A DNA stretch of 64,000 bases from Elusimicrobiota bacterium (GTDB lineage: Bacteria > Elusimicrobiota > Elusimicrobia > UBA1565 > UBA9628). The notes under the pieces are model-generated. The model was not told the DNA's origin. It saw nothing but the letters and a program-made list of their open reading frames with translations, and made no database searches. This document shows, piece by piece, positions 1 to 8,934 of this stretch. The stretch is taken from NCBI GenBank assembly GCA_016194705.1, contig JACQAZ010000048.1, positions 1-64,000 on the forward strand, in the 5' to 3' direction. A program made the translations under genes and the position numbers. The first letter of the stretch is position 1, and the number at the start of each line of letters is the position of its first letter.

Positions 1-114
1 GAACTTCGGTATGGCGATCGCCGCCAAGATACCTATGATGGCAACCACGATCATCAGCTCGATGAGCGTGAAGCCCGAAGCGCGCGAACCTTTGCTGCCT
101 TTCCATGCTCTCAT
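1..114 (-). CDS. Type IV prepilin-like protein, N-terminal part only
   Basis: The first 38 codons of a prepilin are present; the gene runs off the left edge. A short basic leader ending in Gly is followed by FTLIELMIVV and a hydrophobic helix, the class III signal processed by a prepilin peptidase at G/F, with Glu at +5. The ATG at 112-114 is preceded by a G-rich Shine-Dalgarno (AAGGGGG) and a likely -10 (TATAAC) further upstream. It belongs to the same family as the two complete pilins at 13257 and 23578, but the leader and helix differ (MIVVAIIG against VVVLIIG), so it is a distinct member. Confidence 0.9.
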   Translation of the reverse strand, partial: MRAWKGSKGSRASGFTLIELMIVVAIIGILAAIAIPKF

Positions 115-133
115 GCGATACCCCCTTGCCGCC

Positions 134-139
134 GTTATA
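134..139 (-). promoter_or_regulatory. Likely -10 box for the left-edge prepilin
   Basis: TATAAC on the minus strand, about 20 bases before the prepilin ATG, with a G-rich SD in between. No clear -35 element is seen. Confidence 0.4.
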
Positions 140-244
140 ATGTAAGGGAACAATTTATTGGATCGGCAGCCATGATACCGCATCAATGAGCTTTCGTGCA
201 AGTGTAGCCCTTGAAACTCAAGTTGTCAAGCCGGTCAAGGGCGC

Positions 245-278
245 AAGGGAACTCCCCCGCCGAGAAGGGAGTTCCCTT
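245..278. repeat. Perfect 12-bp inverted repeat in the intergenic region
   Basis: Arms 245-256 and 267-278 (AAGGGAACTCCC and its complement) are perfectly paired around a 10-base loop. No T-run follows on either strand, so it is not a standard terminator. It lies in the gene-free stretch 115-406 between the divergent prepilin and epimerase genes. The rest of that stretch shows only AT-rich promoter-like sequence and an imperfect dyad near 312-338. Confidence 0.55.
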
Positions 279-406
279 CCGCCCTCGCGCTCTGTCTCCA
301 TGACGACAGTTTAACTGACACACTCCTGACAGTCAATTCCGTTAATGTCGAAGAAGGTCAGAATGAGTCAGGGCGCCTCGCGCCTAAATTGCTAAGATGT
401 CGCGAT

Positions 407-1381
407 ATGGCGGAGAGCGGAAAGCGTTGGCTCGTCACCGGCGGAGCGGGCTTCATCGGCTCGCACATCGCAGCGAAGCTTGCGAGCCTGGGAAAGAAGG
501 TCCGCGTGCTCGACAACCTCTCCACCGGAAAGCCCCAGCATATGGAGTCCTTCCGGTCGCGGGTCGAGTTCATGCGAGGCGACGTCCGGTCCTTCGACGA
601 CTGCCGCAGGGCCGTGGCCGGCTGCGATTTCGTCCTCCACCAGGCGGCCGTCCGCTCGGTGCCGAAGTCGGTGGACCGCCCGCAGGAGACCCATGAGAAC
701 AACGCGACCGGCACGCTCAACATGCTCGTCGCCTCCCGCGAGGCCAAGGTCAAGCGCTTCGTCTACGCGTCCTCGAGTTCGGTCTACGGCGACGCCAAGC
801 GCTTCCCCCAGAAGGAGGAGTACAAACCCCAGCCCCTCTCGCCGTACGCCGCTCAAAAGCTCATGGGAGAGCACTACGCGATCTTGTTCTGCAAGACCTT
901 CGGCCTCGAGACCGTGTCCCTGCGCTACTTCAACGTCTTCGGGCCCCGCCAGGACCCAGAGTCGCTCTATTCGGCGGTGATCCCGAAGTTCATGGAGCAG
1001 GCGTACGAAGGAACGCCCTTAGAGCTTCATTGGGACGGGCGGCAGTCGCGCGATTTCACGCACATCGACAACGTCGTCCAGGCAAATCTCCTGGCCGCCC
1101 AAACGAAGAAGGGCGTCGGTGAGACCTTCAACATCGCCAACGGCAAGACTTACTCGCTGCTCGACCTCATCGGGGTCATCGAGGGGATCTTGGGGCGCAA
1201 GCTCGAGCGCCGGCACTTCCCGAGGCGCGCCGGCGACGTGCGCAAGACCTGGGCCGACATCTCGGCCGCGCGCAAGAATCTCGGCTACAAGCCCTGCATG
1301 AACTTCGAGAACGGCTTGAAAGACACCTGGGACTACTTCGTCAACCGCTACTTTAAGCGCAAGCACCCCGTCCGCGCATGA
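407..1381 (+). CDS. NAD-dependent sugar epimerase (UDP-GlcNAc/UDP-Glc 4-epimerase type)
   Basis: A 324-residue short-chain dehydrogenase of the extended SDR class. The Rossmann GxxGxxG is at residues 12-18 (GGAGFIG), and the catalytic YxxxK is Y147/K151 with Ser-rich SSSSV upstream. The stretches FGPRQDP, SRDFTHIDN and VQANLLAA resemble the WbpP/GalE group that interconverts UDP-GlcNAc and UDP-GalNAc for surface polysaccharide, so a UDP-HexNAc epimerase is more likely than pure GalE; the substrate is inference. I chose the ATG at 407 because it leads directly into the Rossmann strand; an in-frame TTG at 389 would add six residues. It overlaps the next gene by ATGA and heads a four-gene operon. 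Confidence 0.9.
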   Translation: MAESGKRWLVTGGAGFIGSHIAAKLASLGKKVRVLDNLSTGKPQHMESFRSRVEFMRGDVRSFDDCRRAVAGCDFVLHQAAVRSVPKSVDRPQETHENNATGTLNMLVASREAKVKRFVYASSSSVYGDAKRFPQKEEYKPQPLSPYAAQKLMGEHYAILFCKTFGLETVSLRYFNVFGPRQDPESLYSAVIPKFMEQAYEGTPLELHWDGRQSRDFTHIDNVVQANLLAAQTKKGVGETFNIANGKTYSLLDLIGVIEGILGRKLERRHFPRRAGDVRKTWADISAARKNLGYKPCMNFENGLKDTWDYFVNRYFKRKHPVRA

Positions 1382-2394
1382 AGCTCCTGGTCACGGGCGG
1401 GCTCGGCTTCATCGGCTCCAACTTCATCCGCCACATCCTGTCCGCCCGCAAGAGCGTCCATGTCGTCAATCTCGACCTGCAGACCTACGCCGGCAATCCG
1501 CAGAACCTCGCCGACGTCGCTTCCGATCCGAGGTATCGTTGGATCAAGGGCGACATCGCCGATCCCAAGGCGGTCGAGAAGGCGATCTCCGGGGCGGACG
1601 CCGTCGTGCATTTCGCCGCCGAGACGCACGTGGACCGCTCGATCCTCGACGCCGCCGCCTTCCTGCGCACCAACGTCATCGGCACCCAGGTCCTCCTGGA
1701 TGCCGCGCTTAAGACTCGCGTCGGGCGCTTCGTTCACGTGAGCACCGACGAGGTCTACGGCAGCGTGCCCAAGGGCTTCTCCAAAGAAGGGGATCTGCTC
1801 GAGCCCAACAGCCCCTACGCCGCCTCGAAGGCGGCCGCGGACCTCCTCGTGCGCTCGTATTTCGTCACGCACAAGGCGCCCGTCGTCGTCACTCGGGCCT
1901 CCAACAATTTCGGACCCTTCCAGTATCCCGAGAAGGCCGTGCCGCTGATGATCACGAACTGGATCGACGAGCAGCCCTTTCCGCTCTACGGCGACGGACT
2001 CCAGATCCGGGACTGGCTCTACGTCGTCGACCACGCGCGCGCCATCGAGGTCGTGCTCGAGAAGGGGCAGGTCGGCGAGGTCTACAACATCGGCGGGACC
2101 AAGCACTTCACCAACCGCGAGCTCATCGAGACGGTGCGGGACCTCATGGGGGTGCCCAAGGATCTCGTAAAGCCCGTGCCCGACCGCCCGGGCCACGACC
2201 GGCGCTACGCCCTGGACTGCGCCAAGCTCAAGAAGCTCGGCTTCAAGCACAGGTTCGGCTTCGAGCAGGCCATGAAGGAGACGATCCATTGGTACCGCGG
2301 CCGCGAGGATTGGTGGCGCCCTTTGAAGAAGCAGGGCGGCTATCAGGCGTACTACGAGAAGCAGTATTCGGCGCGACTGGCCGCGTCCAAATGA
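1378..2394 (+). CDS. rfbB: dTDP-glucose 4,6-dehydratase
   Basis: 338 residues, the usual length. It converts dTDP-glucose to dTDP-4-keto-6-deoxyglucose, the second step to dTDP-rhamnose and other deoxysugars. GGLGFIGSN binds NAD, HFAAETHVDRSI is the family hallmark, and the active site has STDEVYG with Y147/K151 (SPYAASK). It overlaps both neighbours by four bases (ATGA), implying translational coupling with the epimerase and the thymidine kinase. rfbC and rfbD are not in the window. Confidence 0.95.
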   Translation: MKLLVTGGLGFIGSNFIRHILSARKSVHVVNLDLQTYAGNPQNLADVASDPRYRWIKGDIADPKAVEKAISGADAVVHFAAETHVDRSILDAAAFLRTNVIGTQVLLDAALKTRVGRFVHVSTDEVYGSVPKGFSKEGDLLEPNSPYAASKAAADLLVRSYFVTHKAPVVVTRASNNFGPFQYPEKAVPLMITNWIDEQPFPLYGDGLQIRDWLYVVDHARAIEVVLEKGQVGEVYNIGGTKHFTNRELIETVRDLMGVPKDLVKPVPDRPGHDRRYALDCAKLKKLGFKHRFGFEQAMKETIHWYRGREDWWRPLKKQGGYQAYYEKQYSARLAASK

Positions 2395-2987
2395 CGAGGA
2401 AGAGCGCGGCCAACGGAAACCGGCCCTCCGCCCCGCTTCATTGGGGCCAGGCCGGCGGCTGGATCGAGGCCGTGGTGGGCTCGATGTTCTCGGGCAAGAC
2501 CCAGGAACTCATCCGCCGCCTGCGCCTGGCCACCATCGCGCGCCAGAAAGTGCAGGTCTTCAACTCCGCCCTGGATACGCGCTACGCCAAGGACCACATC
2601 GTCTCGCACGACTCGGCGAAGATCCCGTGCCAGTCGGCGGCCCGTGCGAAGGACATACTGACGATCATCGAGCCCGACACCCAGGTCGTCGGCATCGACG
2701 AGGTCCAGTTCTTCGACGAGGGGATCGTCGAGGTCTGCGAGGCGCTCGCCGACCAGGGACACCGGGTGGTCGTGGCCGGCCTCGACCAGGATTTTCGCGG
2801 GGTGCCGTTTCCCGTGACCGCGCGCATTATGGCGGTCGCGGAGTTCGTCACCAAGAACCTCGCGATCTGCGCCGTGTGCGGAAGCCCCGCCAACCGCTCG
2901 CAGCGCCTCTCGGTCTCGAAGAAGCTCATCGAGGTCGGCACGCAGGACAAATACGAGGCGCGCTGCCGCAGGTGCTTCAAGCGATGA
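2391..2987 (+). CDS. tdk: Thymidine kinase (type II)
   Basis: 198 residues. It phosphorylates thymidine with ATP to dTMP. The P-loop GSMFSGKT is at residues 30-37; the Walker-B-like IDEVQFFDE and the lasso region follow. Two cysteine pairs (CAVC and CRRC near the C-terminus) form the structural zinc site of the family. The ATG at 2391 overlaps the rfbB stop; a longer in-frame reading from 2289 would lie inside rfbB and lacks homology. Its position between rfbB and rfbA suggests a role in supplying dTTP for dTDP-sugar synthesis, which is inference from the operon. Confidence 0.95.
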   Translation: MTRKSAANGNRPSAPLHWGQAGGWIEAVVGSMFSGKTQELIRRLRLATIARQKVQVFNSALDTRYAKDHIVSHDSAKIPCQSAARAKDILTIIEPDTQVVGIDEVQFFDEGIVEVCEALADQGHRVVVAGLDQDFRGVPFPVTARIMAVAEFVTKNLAICAVCGSPANRSQRLSVSKKLIEVGTQDKYEARCRRCFKR

Positions 2988-3850
2988 AAGGGATCATACT
3001 GGCCGGAGGATCGGGGACTCGGCTGTATCCCGTGACGCGCGCCGTCTCGAAGCAGCTCGTGCCCATTTCCGACAAGCCGATGATCTACTATCCCTTGTCG
3101 ACCTTGATGCTCGCGGGCATCCGCGACATCCTGATCATCACGACGCCCGAGGACCAAGCCTCCTTCGAGCGGCTGCTCGGCGACGGCTCGCGCATCGGGC
3201 TGCGCCTCTCCTACGAGGTCCAGCCGCGTCCCCAGGGCTTGGCCCAGGCCTTCATCATCGGCCGGGACTTCGTGGGTAAAGACCGCGTGGCGCTGATCCT
3301 CGGCGACAACATTTTCTACGGCCACGGCCTGCCCGAGTACCTGCGCTCGGCGGCCGCGCGCGCCAAGGGCGCGACGGTTTTCGCCTACCAGGTGCGCGAT
3401 CCGCAGCGCTACGGCGTCGTCGAGTTCGATGCCCGCGGCAAGGCCAAGAGCCTCGCCGAGAAGCCCGCCAGACCGCGTTCCTCCTACGCCGTGACAGGTC
3501 TCTACTTCTACGACAATGAGGTCCTCGACATCGCCGCGGGCTTGAAGCCCTCGGCGCGCGGCGAGCTCGAGATCACCGACGTCAACAAGGCTTATCTGCG
3601 GCGTGGGCGGCTTCACGTCGAACGCATGGGCCGCGGCATCGCCTGGCTCGACACGGGAACCCACGAGGCGCTGCTGCAGGCCTCGACCTTCATCTCGGTC
3701 ATCGAGGAGCGCCAGGCCCTCAAGGTCGCCTGCCTCGAGGAGATCGCCTTCAACCTGGGCTACATCGGGAAAGCCCAGCTCCGGGAATTGGCCGAGCCGA
3801 TGCGGAAGAACGACTACGGGCAGTACCTGCTGCGCGTCGTTGGGAATTAG
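2984..3850 (+). CDS. rfbA: Glucose-1-phosphate thymidylyltransferase
   Basis: 288 residues, full length. It makes dTDP-glucose from dTTP and glucose-1-phosphate, the committed step before RfbB. The nucleotide-binding signature GGSGTRLYP (residues 8-16) and ILGDNIFYG with the catalytic Asp are intact, as are EKPARP and the C-terminal YGQYLLRVV. It starts on the ATG overlapping the tdk stop and ends the operon. No terminator with a T-run is seen in the 27 bases before the convergent gene at 3878. Confidence 0.95.
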   Translation: MKGIILAGGSGTRLYPVTRAVSKQLVPISDKPMIYYPLSTLMLAGIRDILIITTPEDQASFERLLGDGSRIGLRLSYEVQPRPQGLAQAFIIGRDFVGKDRVALILGDNIFYGHGLPEYLRSAAARAKGATVFAYQVRDPQRYGVVEFDARGKAKSLAEKPARPRSSYAVTGLYFYDNEVLDIAAGLKPSARGELEITDVNKAYLRRGRLHVERMGRGIAWLDTGTHEALLQASTFISVIEERQALKVACLEEIAFNLGYIGKAQLRELAEPMRKNDYGQYLLRVVGN

Positions 3851-3877
3851 AAGAGGATATGCTCGTTAACCCGCGGA

Positions 3878-6436
3878 TTAACGCTTGATCTGGGATTGAC
3901 CCGGGGCGGCTAGGGCTTCACGGCGTCTCTGTAGGATTTGCCTGCGCAGCGCAGCGTCCCCCTTCCCAGCGTGAGCCAAGGCTCGGTCGTACAACTCCAC
4001 CGCCTCGGCGGAGCGCCTGCGGGAAACCAGCACGGCGCCCAGGCTCAAATAGGCCTCCACCTTCTTGGGATCAAGCGAGATCGCGGCCTCGAGGCTGGCG
4101 ATTGCGGCGTCGGAGTCTCTACAGAGGTGCTGGCTGATCCCGAGGTCCTTGAGGAGCCCGGCGTCCTGAGGGTGGTTCCGAACCAGCTCGACGAGAATGG
4201 AGCGGCCTCGGTCGGGCTCGCCGGCCTCCTGGTAGGCCATCGCGACCTTCTGCAGGGTGTCTTGGTCCGCGGTCAGGCCGCGTGCCCGCTCGAGGTCCAA
4301 GGTGAATCGTGGTCGATCCCCCGCTGCGAGGGAGGACTTGGCGTGAGCAAGCCAGAGCTCGGCTAGGCGTCTTTTGCCTTCGGGCCTCGTCTCTAGGGCC
4401 TGCGCGCGCTCCATGGCCTCGAGCGCCAGGCGGGATTGGTCGAGTCCGACGGCGAGCTTCGCGAGTTCGAGCCAGAGGTCCGGGTCTCGGGCCCCGGCGG
4501 GGATCAGGGACCAGGCTCGTCTTAGGGAGTCCAGAGCCGTCGGTCGGTCGCCCGACTCGAGGGCTGCTTGGGCCTGCGCCAGCCAGAGCCGCATGTCCCG
4601 GGGTTGAGTCGTCGTGAGGGGCTTCAAGACCCGCAGCGCGAGAGGATAGGCGCCAAGCCTCACGGCCAGCATGGCCATGAAGCGTTTCTCATTGACGCCC
4701 ATGTCTAAGGCCTCGGCGCGCGCCAGAGAGTCAAGGGCCAGGGCGCCGTCGCCCGTCTCGGCGGAGCTGCGAGCCAGTTCCAGCAGAATCGCCGATTCCC
4801 GAGGGAACATCCGGGATAATTCCTGGATTAGTCCCGAATGAGCGTGGGGAGGCAGATAGTAATAGGAGTCTCGCAACGACTGGAGGCACATTCCCAAGCT
4901 GCCGCGCTTGAGCCTGGCCTCGATTTGCTTTTCGTAGGGGTCTCGGCTGTTCCGGATGAAGGCCGATTGTCGGCAGCGTTCCATCACGAACTCCAGATCC
5001 GAACGCGCTCGGCTCCGGTGCCCTAGCCGCAGCTGCCTCCAGGCTTCGCAGTAATGATCCGCGGGGATTTCTCGGGGACCGCCGATCTTGGCTCCCGGGA
5101 CCCACTCTTTGCAATAGTCCTGGACCGTCTCGGATTTCAGGAGCGCCTTGTCTCGATGGAATTGAAGCCATCGGTCCCGGGGATGGCGGCGCAGGGCCTC
5201 TTCCACCTCATCAGAACTCGAGGATAACCTCGCGCCGACGCCTTCCGTGTAGCTCAGCGCCAAGACCTCGGACCAAAGCGCCAGCGCCAAGGTCACGGCA
5301 AGCCCGGCCTTGATCAACCACTCGGAGGCTCGGTAGCTCCACCGTTCGACGGCTGGGATTGCTCGGGGCGAGGCCCGAATCGCTATTGACGCGGCCAGGC
5401 AAACCAAGATCGGCTGGAGAGGGACGAAATATCTGTCCGCGATCGAAAGCAGGCAGTGAATGCCTATGAGGTACGAACCGATGAGGCCCAACTGACGAAA
5501 GTCTTCGCGGTCGCGATGGAGCCATAACGCCGTCAATGCCAAGAGGAGCCACCATGGGAACAGGCGCAACACGAAGACCAGCCGGGCGCAGTAGGCGCGG
5601 GCGTAGCGCAGCGGATGGCGTGCCGCCTCGCGGACAGCCCAGCCGAGGAGCGACTGCTGGGGGTCGTGAAGGTCGAAATCGATCAGCGTGTGGACGTCGC
5701 CATCCGAGCCTTCCACCACCCCCATGGCTCCGGTGACCAAGATGAGATCGCCTCCACCGTTCTCGAACGGTATGAAGCGATGAAAGAGGGCCCAGTTCAT
5801 TCGTGCCCACGGCGCGATGAAAAGGTAAGGAATGATCAGGAGGAGCAGCCAATGCCGCCAGGGCCCCTTGAGGCGTTGACGCCGGCTGAGGCGCTCGTAT
5901 ACGACGAGGAGCGGGGGGAAGAGCGCCAAAGTGGACCGGCTCAACAGGCTCGCGCCCAAGGCCAGGGCCAGGAAAAGAGACCTCGCGAGGGAGGGGCGCG
6001 CCGCCCGCCAGACGAGGGCGCACGCGACAAGGAGGAACGTGATGGCGTGGGTCGCCGTGTAGAGCTCGGTCGACCGGAACCAGTTCGCGTAGGAGGCCAG
6101 CGACAAGAGGCCCACCCAGGCGGGTCCCAGGAGACAGCCCAGGGCAAAAACCAGCGCGACGATCGCCGCGAAGGCCGATTCCTGGAGCCGCAGGCCGATT
6201 TCCGGTCCATAACTTGTGCCTAGAGCGTCCATCAGCATCCCCATCGGAAGGCGTCCGGAGGGATTGGCGGGAAAGTGGTGAAGCCCGTGCCGAAGGACCT
6301 CCCCGCCCTCGGCATAAGCGGCCGGAGCGAGCGCGAACCCGACGAATGCTTTTTTTAAGGACCAGAGCGCCCAGACGGCCAACCCCGCGTACGCCAGGAG
6401 GGAGGTCCTGCCGCGGAACGGGGTTTTGTCGTTCAC
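3878..6436 (-). CDS. Multi-pass GT-C-type membrane protein with long C-terminal TPR domain
   Basis: 852 residues. The N-terminal half (about 15-400) has roughly ten hydrophobic segments in the pattern of GT-C (PMT/ArnT-like) lipid-linked sugar transferases. From about 400 to the end it is soluble, with at least five tetratricopeptide units (for example ALDSLARAEALDM, AIASLEAAISLDP, AVELYDRALAHAG). The GTG start at 6436 sits six bases after a perfect TATAAT and lacks an SD, so the mRNA is probably leaderless. The acceptor is unknown; protein O-glycosylation is a guess from the fold and from the other GT-C/TPR genes here. Confidence 0.75.
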   Translation of the reverse strand: MNDKTPFRGRTSLLAYAGLAVWALWSLKKAFVGFALAPAAYAEGGEVLRHGLHHFPANPSGRLPMGMLMDALGTSYGPEIGLRLQESAFAAIVALVFALGCLLGPAWVGLLSLASYANWFRSTELYTATHAITFLLVACALVWRAARPSLARSLFLALALGASLLSRSTLALFPPLLVVYERLSRRQRLKGPWRHWLLLLIIPYLFIAPWARMNWALFHRFIPFENGGGDLILVTGAMGVVEGSDGDVHTLIDFDLHDPQQSLLGWAVREAARHPLRYARAYCARLVFVLRLFPWWLLLALTALWLHRDREDFRQLGLIGSYLIGIHCLLSIADRYFVPLQPILVCLAASIAIRASPRAIPAVERWSYRASEWLIKAGLAVTLALALWSEVLALSYTEGVGARLSSSSDEVEEALRRHPRDRWLQFHRDKALLKSETVQDYCKEWVPGAKIGGPREIPADHYCEAWRQLRLGHRSRARSDLEFVMERCRQSAFIRNSRDPYEKQIEARLKRGSLGMCLQSLRDSYYYLPPHAHSGLIQELSRMFPRESAILLELARSSAETGDGALALDSLARAEALDMGVNEKRFMAMLAVRLGAYPLALRVLKPLTTTQPRDMRLWLAQAQAALESGDRPTALDSLRRAWSLIPAGARDPDLWLELAKLAVGLDQSRLALEAMERAQALETRPEGKRRLAELWLAHAKSSLAAGDRPRFTLDLERARGLTADQDTLQKVAMAYQEAGEPDRGRSILVELVRNHPQDAGLLKDLGISQHLCRDSDAAIASLEAAISLDPKKVEAYLSLGAVLVSRRRSAEAVELYDRALAHAGKGDAALRRQILQRRREALAAPGQSQIKR

Positions 6437-6442
6437 CCACCG

Positions 6443-6448
6443 ATTATA
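6443..6448 (-). promoter_or_regulatory. -10 box (TATAAT) six bases from the GTG at 6436
   Basis: Perfect consensus hexamer with a six-base gap to the start codon. Transcription would begin at or next to the start codon. Confidence 0.65.
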
Positions 6449-6474
6449 GCAGGCGAAGGGCGGGCTAAAACTTC

Positions 6475-7623
6475 TTACGGAGTAGTCCTAACACCCGTGG
6501 GGATCGGTACTTCGAGGATGAAGAGGCTTCCCCCGCCCTTGCGGTCTTCGACCCGGACGCTGCCCTTGAGCGCCTGGGCGGCGAGCCGGCAGAAGGTCAG
6601 ACCCACGCCGGAGCCGGAGTCCGCCGAGGCGATCCTTCGCGATGTGGTCATGTATTTCTCGAAGATGCGCTCCTTGTTCGCCTTGGGGACGCCGGGGCCG
6701 CGGTCGGCCACGATGAAGCGCGCCGCCGGCTGGGCGGACCGGCCGTCTGCGCCCGCGGCGCTGCCGCGCTCGGCCGTCACCAGAACCTTGTCTCCCTTGC
6801 GCGAGACCCCGAGGGCGTTCTGGATGAGGTTGGCGATGATCCGGAAGACGAGGTTCTGGTCCGTGTCGAGTGTCTTGAGCTCCGGAGCCCTTCTGAAGTC
6901 GAGGGCCGCGCCCACCCTGGCGGCTCGTCCCGCGAATAGGCTTCCCAGCCGCGTGAACATCGCCTCCACGTCCAAGGAAACGAGCTCGACCTTGATCCCC
7001 ACGGCCTCGGCCTGTCCGATGTCGAGCAGGTCGTTGAGCATGAGAAGCATGGACTCGGCGGTCTGGTCCGCCTGATCGAGCAGGTTCTTGTAGGCCAGGT
7101 CGCTGATGAGTCCTCGTTCCTTGATGAGCTCGATGGTTCCCTTGATCGAGGTCAGCGGCGTTTTGAGGTCGTGCACGAGCATGTCGGTGAGGTCCTGGCG
7201 CGCCCGCTGGCGAAGCTCGATCTCGAAGTTGCTCTTGACCAGGTCGTCGTGCGATTTCTTGACCTTCAGGTGGACCTTGACCCGGGCCAGAAGCTCCTCC
7301 ACGGCGAAGGGCTTGGCGATGTAGTCGATGGCGCCCTGCTTGAAGCACTCGAGCCTCGTATCGAGGTCTCCGCGCGCGGTCAAGAACAAGATGGGCGCGG
7401 CGCCTTCGGTCCCCAGACCCATCTTGCGGCCGAGATCAAGGCCGTTCCCGTCGGGAAGCCCGATGTCGAGGATCAAGAGGTCGGGCCTCTCCCGCTGAAA
7501 GCTTTCCCAGGCCTCTTGGGCGGTGGCGCAGGAAGCGACGGTAAAGCCCGCGAGTTCAAGCACGGTCCGGCAAAAACCCTGGATGGCGAGGTCGTCTTCA
7601 ACGACAAGAATCGTGGGAGGCAC
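6475..7623 (-). CDS. Response-regulator/histidine-kinase hybrid (REC first)
   Basis: 382 residues. A receiver domain (1-120, phospho-Asp D53 in ILDIGLP, conserved K104) is followed directly by a DHp helix with His151 (VHDLKTPLT) and an HATPase domain with N-box (NLIQNAL), G1 (DRGPGVP) and G2 (GSGVGLTF). It has no transmembrane or sensor domain, so it is cytoplasmic and probably takes a phosphoryl signal at the REC domain that tunes its own kinase. The start is the GTG at 7621-7623: a strong SD, AGGGAGGA, lies eight bases upstream, and a longer reading would add 12 residues without homology. No dedicated output regulator is adjacent. Confidence 0.85.
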   Translation of the reverse strand: MPPTILVVEDDLAIQGFCRTVLELAGFTVASCATAQEAWESFQRERPDLLILDIGLPDGNGLDLGRKMGLGTEGAAPILFLTARGDLDTRLECFKQGAIDYIAKPFAVEELLARVKVHLKVKKSHDDLVKSNFEIELRQRARQDLTDMLVHDLKTPLTSIKGTIELIKERGLISDLAYKNLLDQADQTAESMLLMLNDLLDIGQAEAVGIKVELVSLDVEAMFTRLGSLFAGRAARVGAALDFRRAPELKTLDTDQNLVFRIIANLIQNALGVSRKGDKVLVTAERGSAAGADGRSAQPAARFIVADRGPGVPKANKERIFEKYMTTSRRIASADSGSGVGLTFCRLAAQALKGSVRVEDRKGGGSLFILEVPIPTGVRTTP

Positions 7624-7696
7624 CTTGTTATCCTCCCTTTTTTCCCTCGAGGTCCGCAAGAAGGTCCCGCTGCTGAGGGGCCAAAAGATCGCCGGA

Positions 7697-8812
7697 CTAT
7701 TCTTCGTTGAGCTTGGTCGGGGCGGCGTCCGGGGCGGAGACGCTGAATTTCGAACGAGTGAAGTTGCCGACGAGATCGAAGGCCTCGACGCGGTAAGCCC
7801 CGGGCTCGCTGGGGACCGGCAGGCTGGCTGACGCCGGCGGCAGCTCGTGTTCCGCAGCCTCCCAGGAAGACACCGGGCTCGGGGCGCCGCCGCCGAGCCG
7901 GTAGAGCGCGAGTTTGGCGATGCCCGTGCGGTTTTCCTCGCGCGCGGCGACGATGGTTCCCGCCGCGGTCTTGGCCAAGTAGAGCTTCGGAGGCGTGTCG
8001 TCGTTGACGAGCATCATCAGGTACTTGCGGGGCGTGACGCCGGCCCCCGGGAAGCGCGCCTCGAAAGCGGGGTAGGCATGATCATAGAAGTAGGGCCCGG
8101 GGTCCGTGTGGCCGTCGGGGATGCCCGCGTCGGCGTCGAGGTGTCCGATGATGTGAGCCTCATCGCGCGCGACGCCGCATTCCTTGGCGACGGCGCGTAT
8201 GAGCCAGGCGAGCGAGGCATAAAGGCGCCACGCGAGGTCCGGGTCCCAGTCCGCCGATTTCCAGTCGATGGGCTGGCCGCGCCGCTTGGGATTGCGGGTG
8301 AAGTTTTCGGTCTCGATCCCGATTGAGGCCGCGTTGATTTCCTTGTTCTTGACGTGCAGGGCGATGTTCTTGATGTCGACCATCCGCGTGACGTCCCCAT
8401 TGAGGGCGATGATGAAGTGGGAGGCCTGCGGGTGGGTTTGAAGTTGGCTTATCGTCCCTTTATACGTGCCGAGGGAGGAATGGATCACGATGTATCTGAT
8501 TTCTCCCTTGTCCACCCGGTCGGCCGGCGTCACTCCGGTCCGCGACCTGCGCTTGCGGCGGCCGAGAATCGTTTTCTCGAGGCGCTGGCTGATCTCGCCG
8601 TAGGAAAAATTGGTCTTCTGATCCTCCGGAGGCAGGTCGGCGTCCTGCAGAATAACGCCGTTGACGGCCGGAGGGGCGGTCGTCGCGGCGTCCGCGGGAA
8701 GGCCTACTCTGCGGAGCATGTCCTCGAACTTGCCGCTCGCGGGCGGGGTCTGCGCGTAGGAGGATGACGCCAGCAAGAGCATCGCCGCGGCCAGCCTGCG
8801 GGGGGCGTCCAT
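7697..8812 (-). CDS. Secreted N-acetylmuramoyl-L-alanine amidase (Amidase_2 type)
   Basis: 371 residues from the ATG at 8812; an in-frame GTG two codons earlier (8818) is also possible. A signal peptide (RRLAAAMLLLASSSYA) precedes a roughly 75-residue linker and an amidase_2/PGRP-like domain. The zinc ligands fit IVIHSS, IIGHLDADAG and HTDPGPYF, with the substrate loop SHFIIALNGDVTRMVD and GIETENF. It would cut the MurNAc-L-Ala bond in the periplasm. The C-terminal 100 residues look like an Ig-type beta domain (GTIVAAREENRTGIAKLAL, VSSWEAAEHELPP), perhaps for wall binding. A GGNCC-type dyad lies at 8856-8885 upstream. Confidence 0.85.
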   Translation of the reverse strand: MDAPRRLAAAMLLLASSSYAQTPPASGKFEDMLRRVGLPADAATTAPPAVNGVILQDADLPPEDQKTNFSYGEISQRLEKTILGRRKRRSRTGVTPADRVDKGEIRYIVIHSSLGTYKGTISQLQTHPQASHFIIALNGDVTRMVDIKNIALHVKNKEINAASIGIETENFTRNPKRRGQPIDWKSADWDPDLAWRLYASLAWLIRAVAKECGVARDEAHIIGHLDADAGIPDGHTDPGPYFYDHAYPAFEARFPGAGVTPRKYLMMLVNDDTPPKLYLAKTAAGTIVAAREENRTGIAKLALYRLGGGAPSPVSSWEAAEHELPPASASLPVPSEPGAYRVEAFDLVGNFTRSKFSVSAPDAAPTKLNEE

Positions 8813-8855
8813 GACCACAGGATGTCTTGCTTGAGCTTCCCGTGCCAGCCCCGAT

Positions 8856-8885
8856 GGTCCTACTCATGCATAGGCCTTTTGGTCC
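8856..8885. repeat. GGNCC/TAGGNCC dyad upstream of the amidase gene
   Basis: A 30-base block with GGTCCTA, TAGGCC, TTTT and GGTCC. It is one of several related dyads found 5' of genes in this window (16.5, 32.2, 44.9, 45.5 and 47.8 kb). Function unknown. Confidence 0.4.
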
Positions 8886-8934
8886 CCTTGCGGCTAGGCC
8901 GGATGCGGTTGGGTGATACTGACCGGTGTGCGAG

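Noticed and set aside
389..406. TTG start for the epimerase at 389
   Set aside because: It adds six residues without similarity; the ATG at 407 leads directly into the Rossmann fold.
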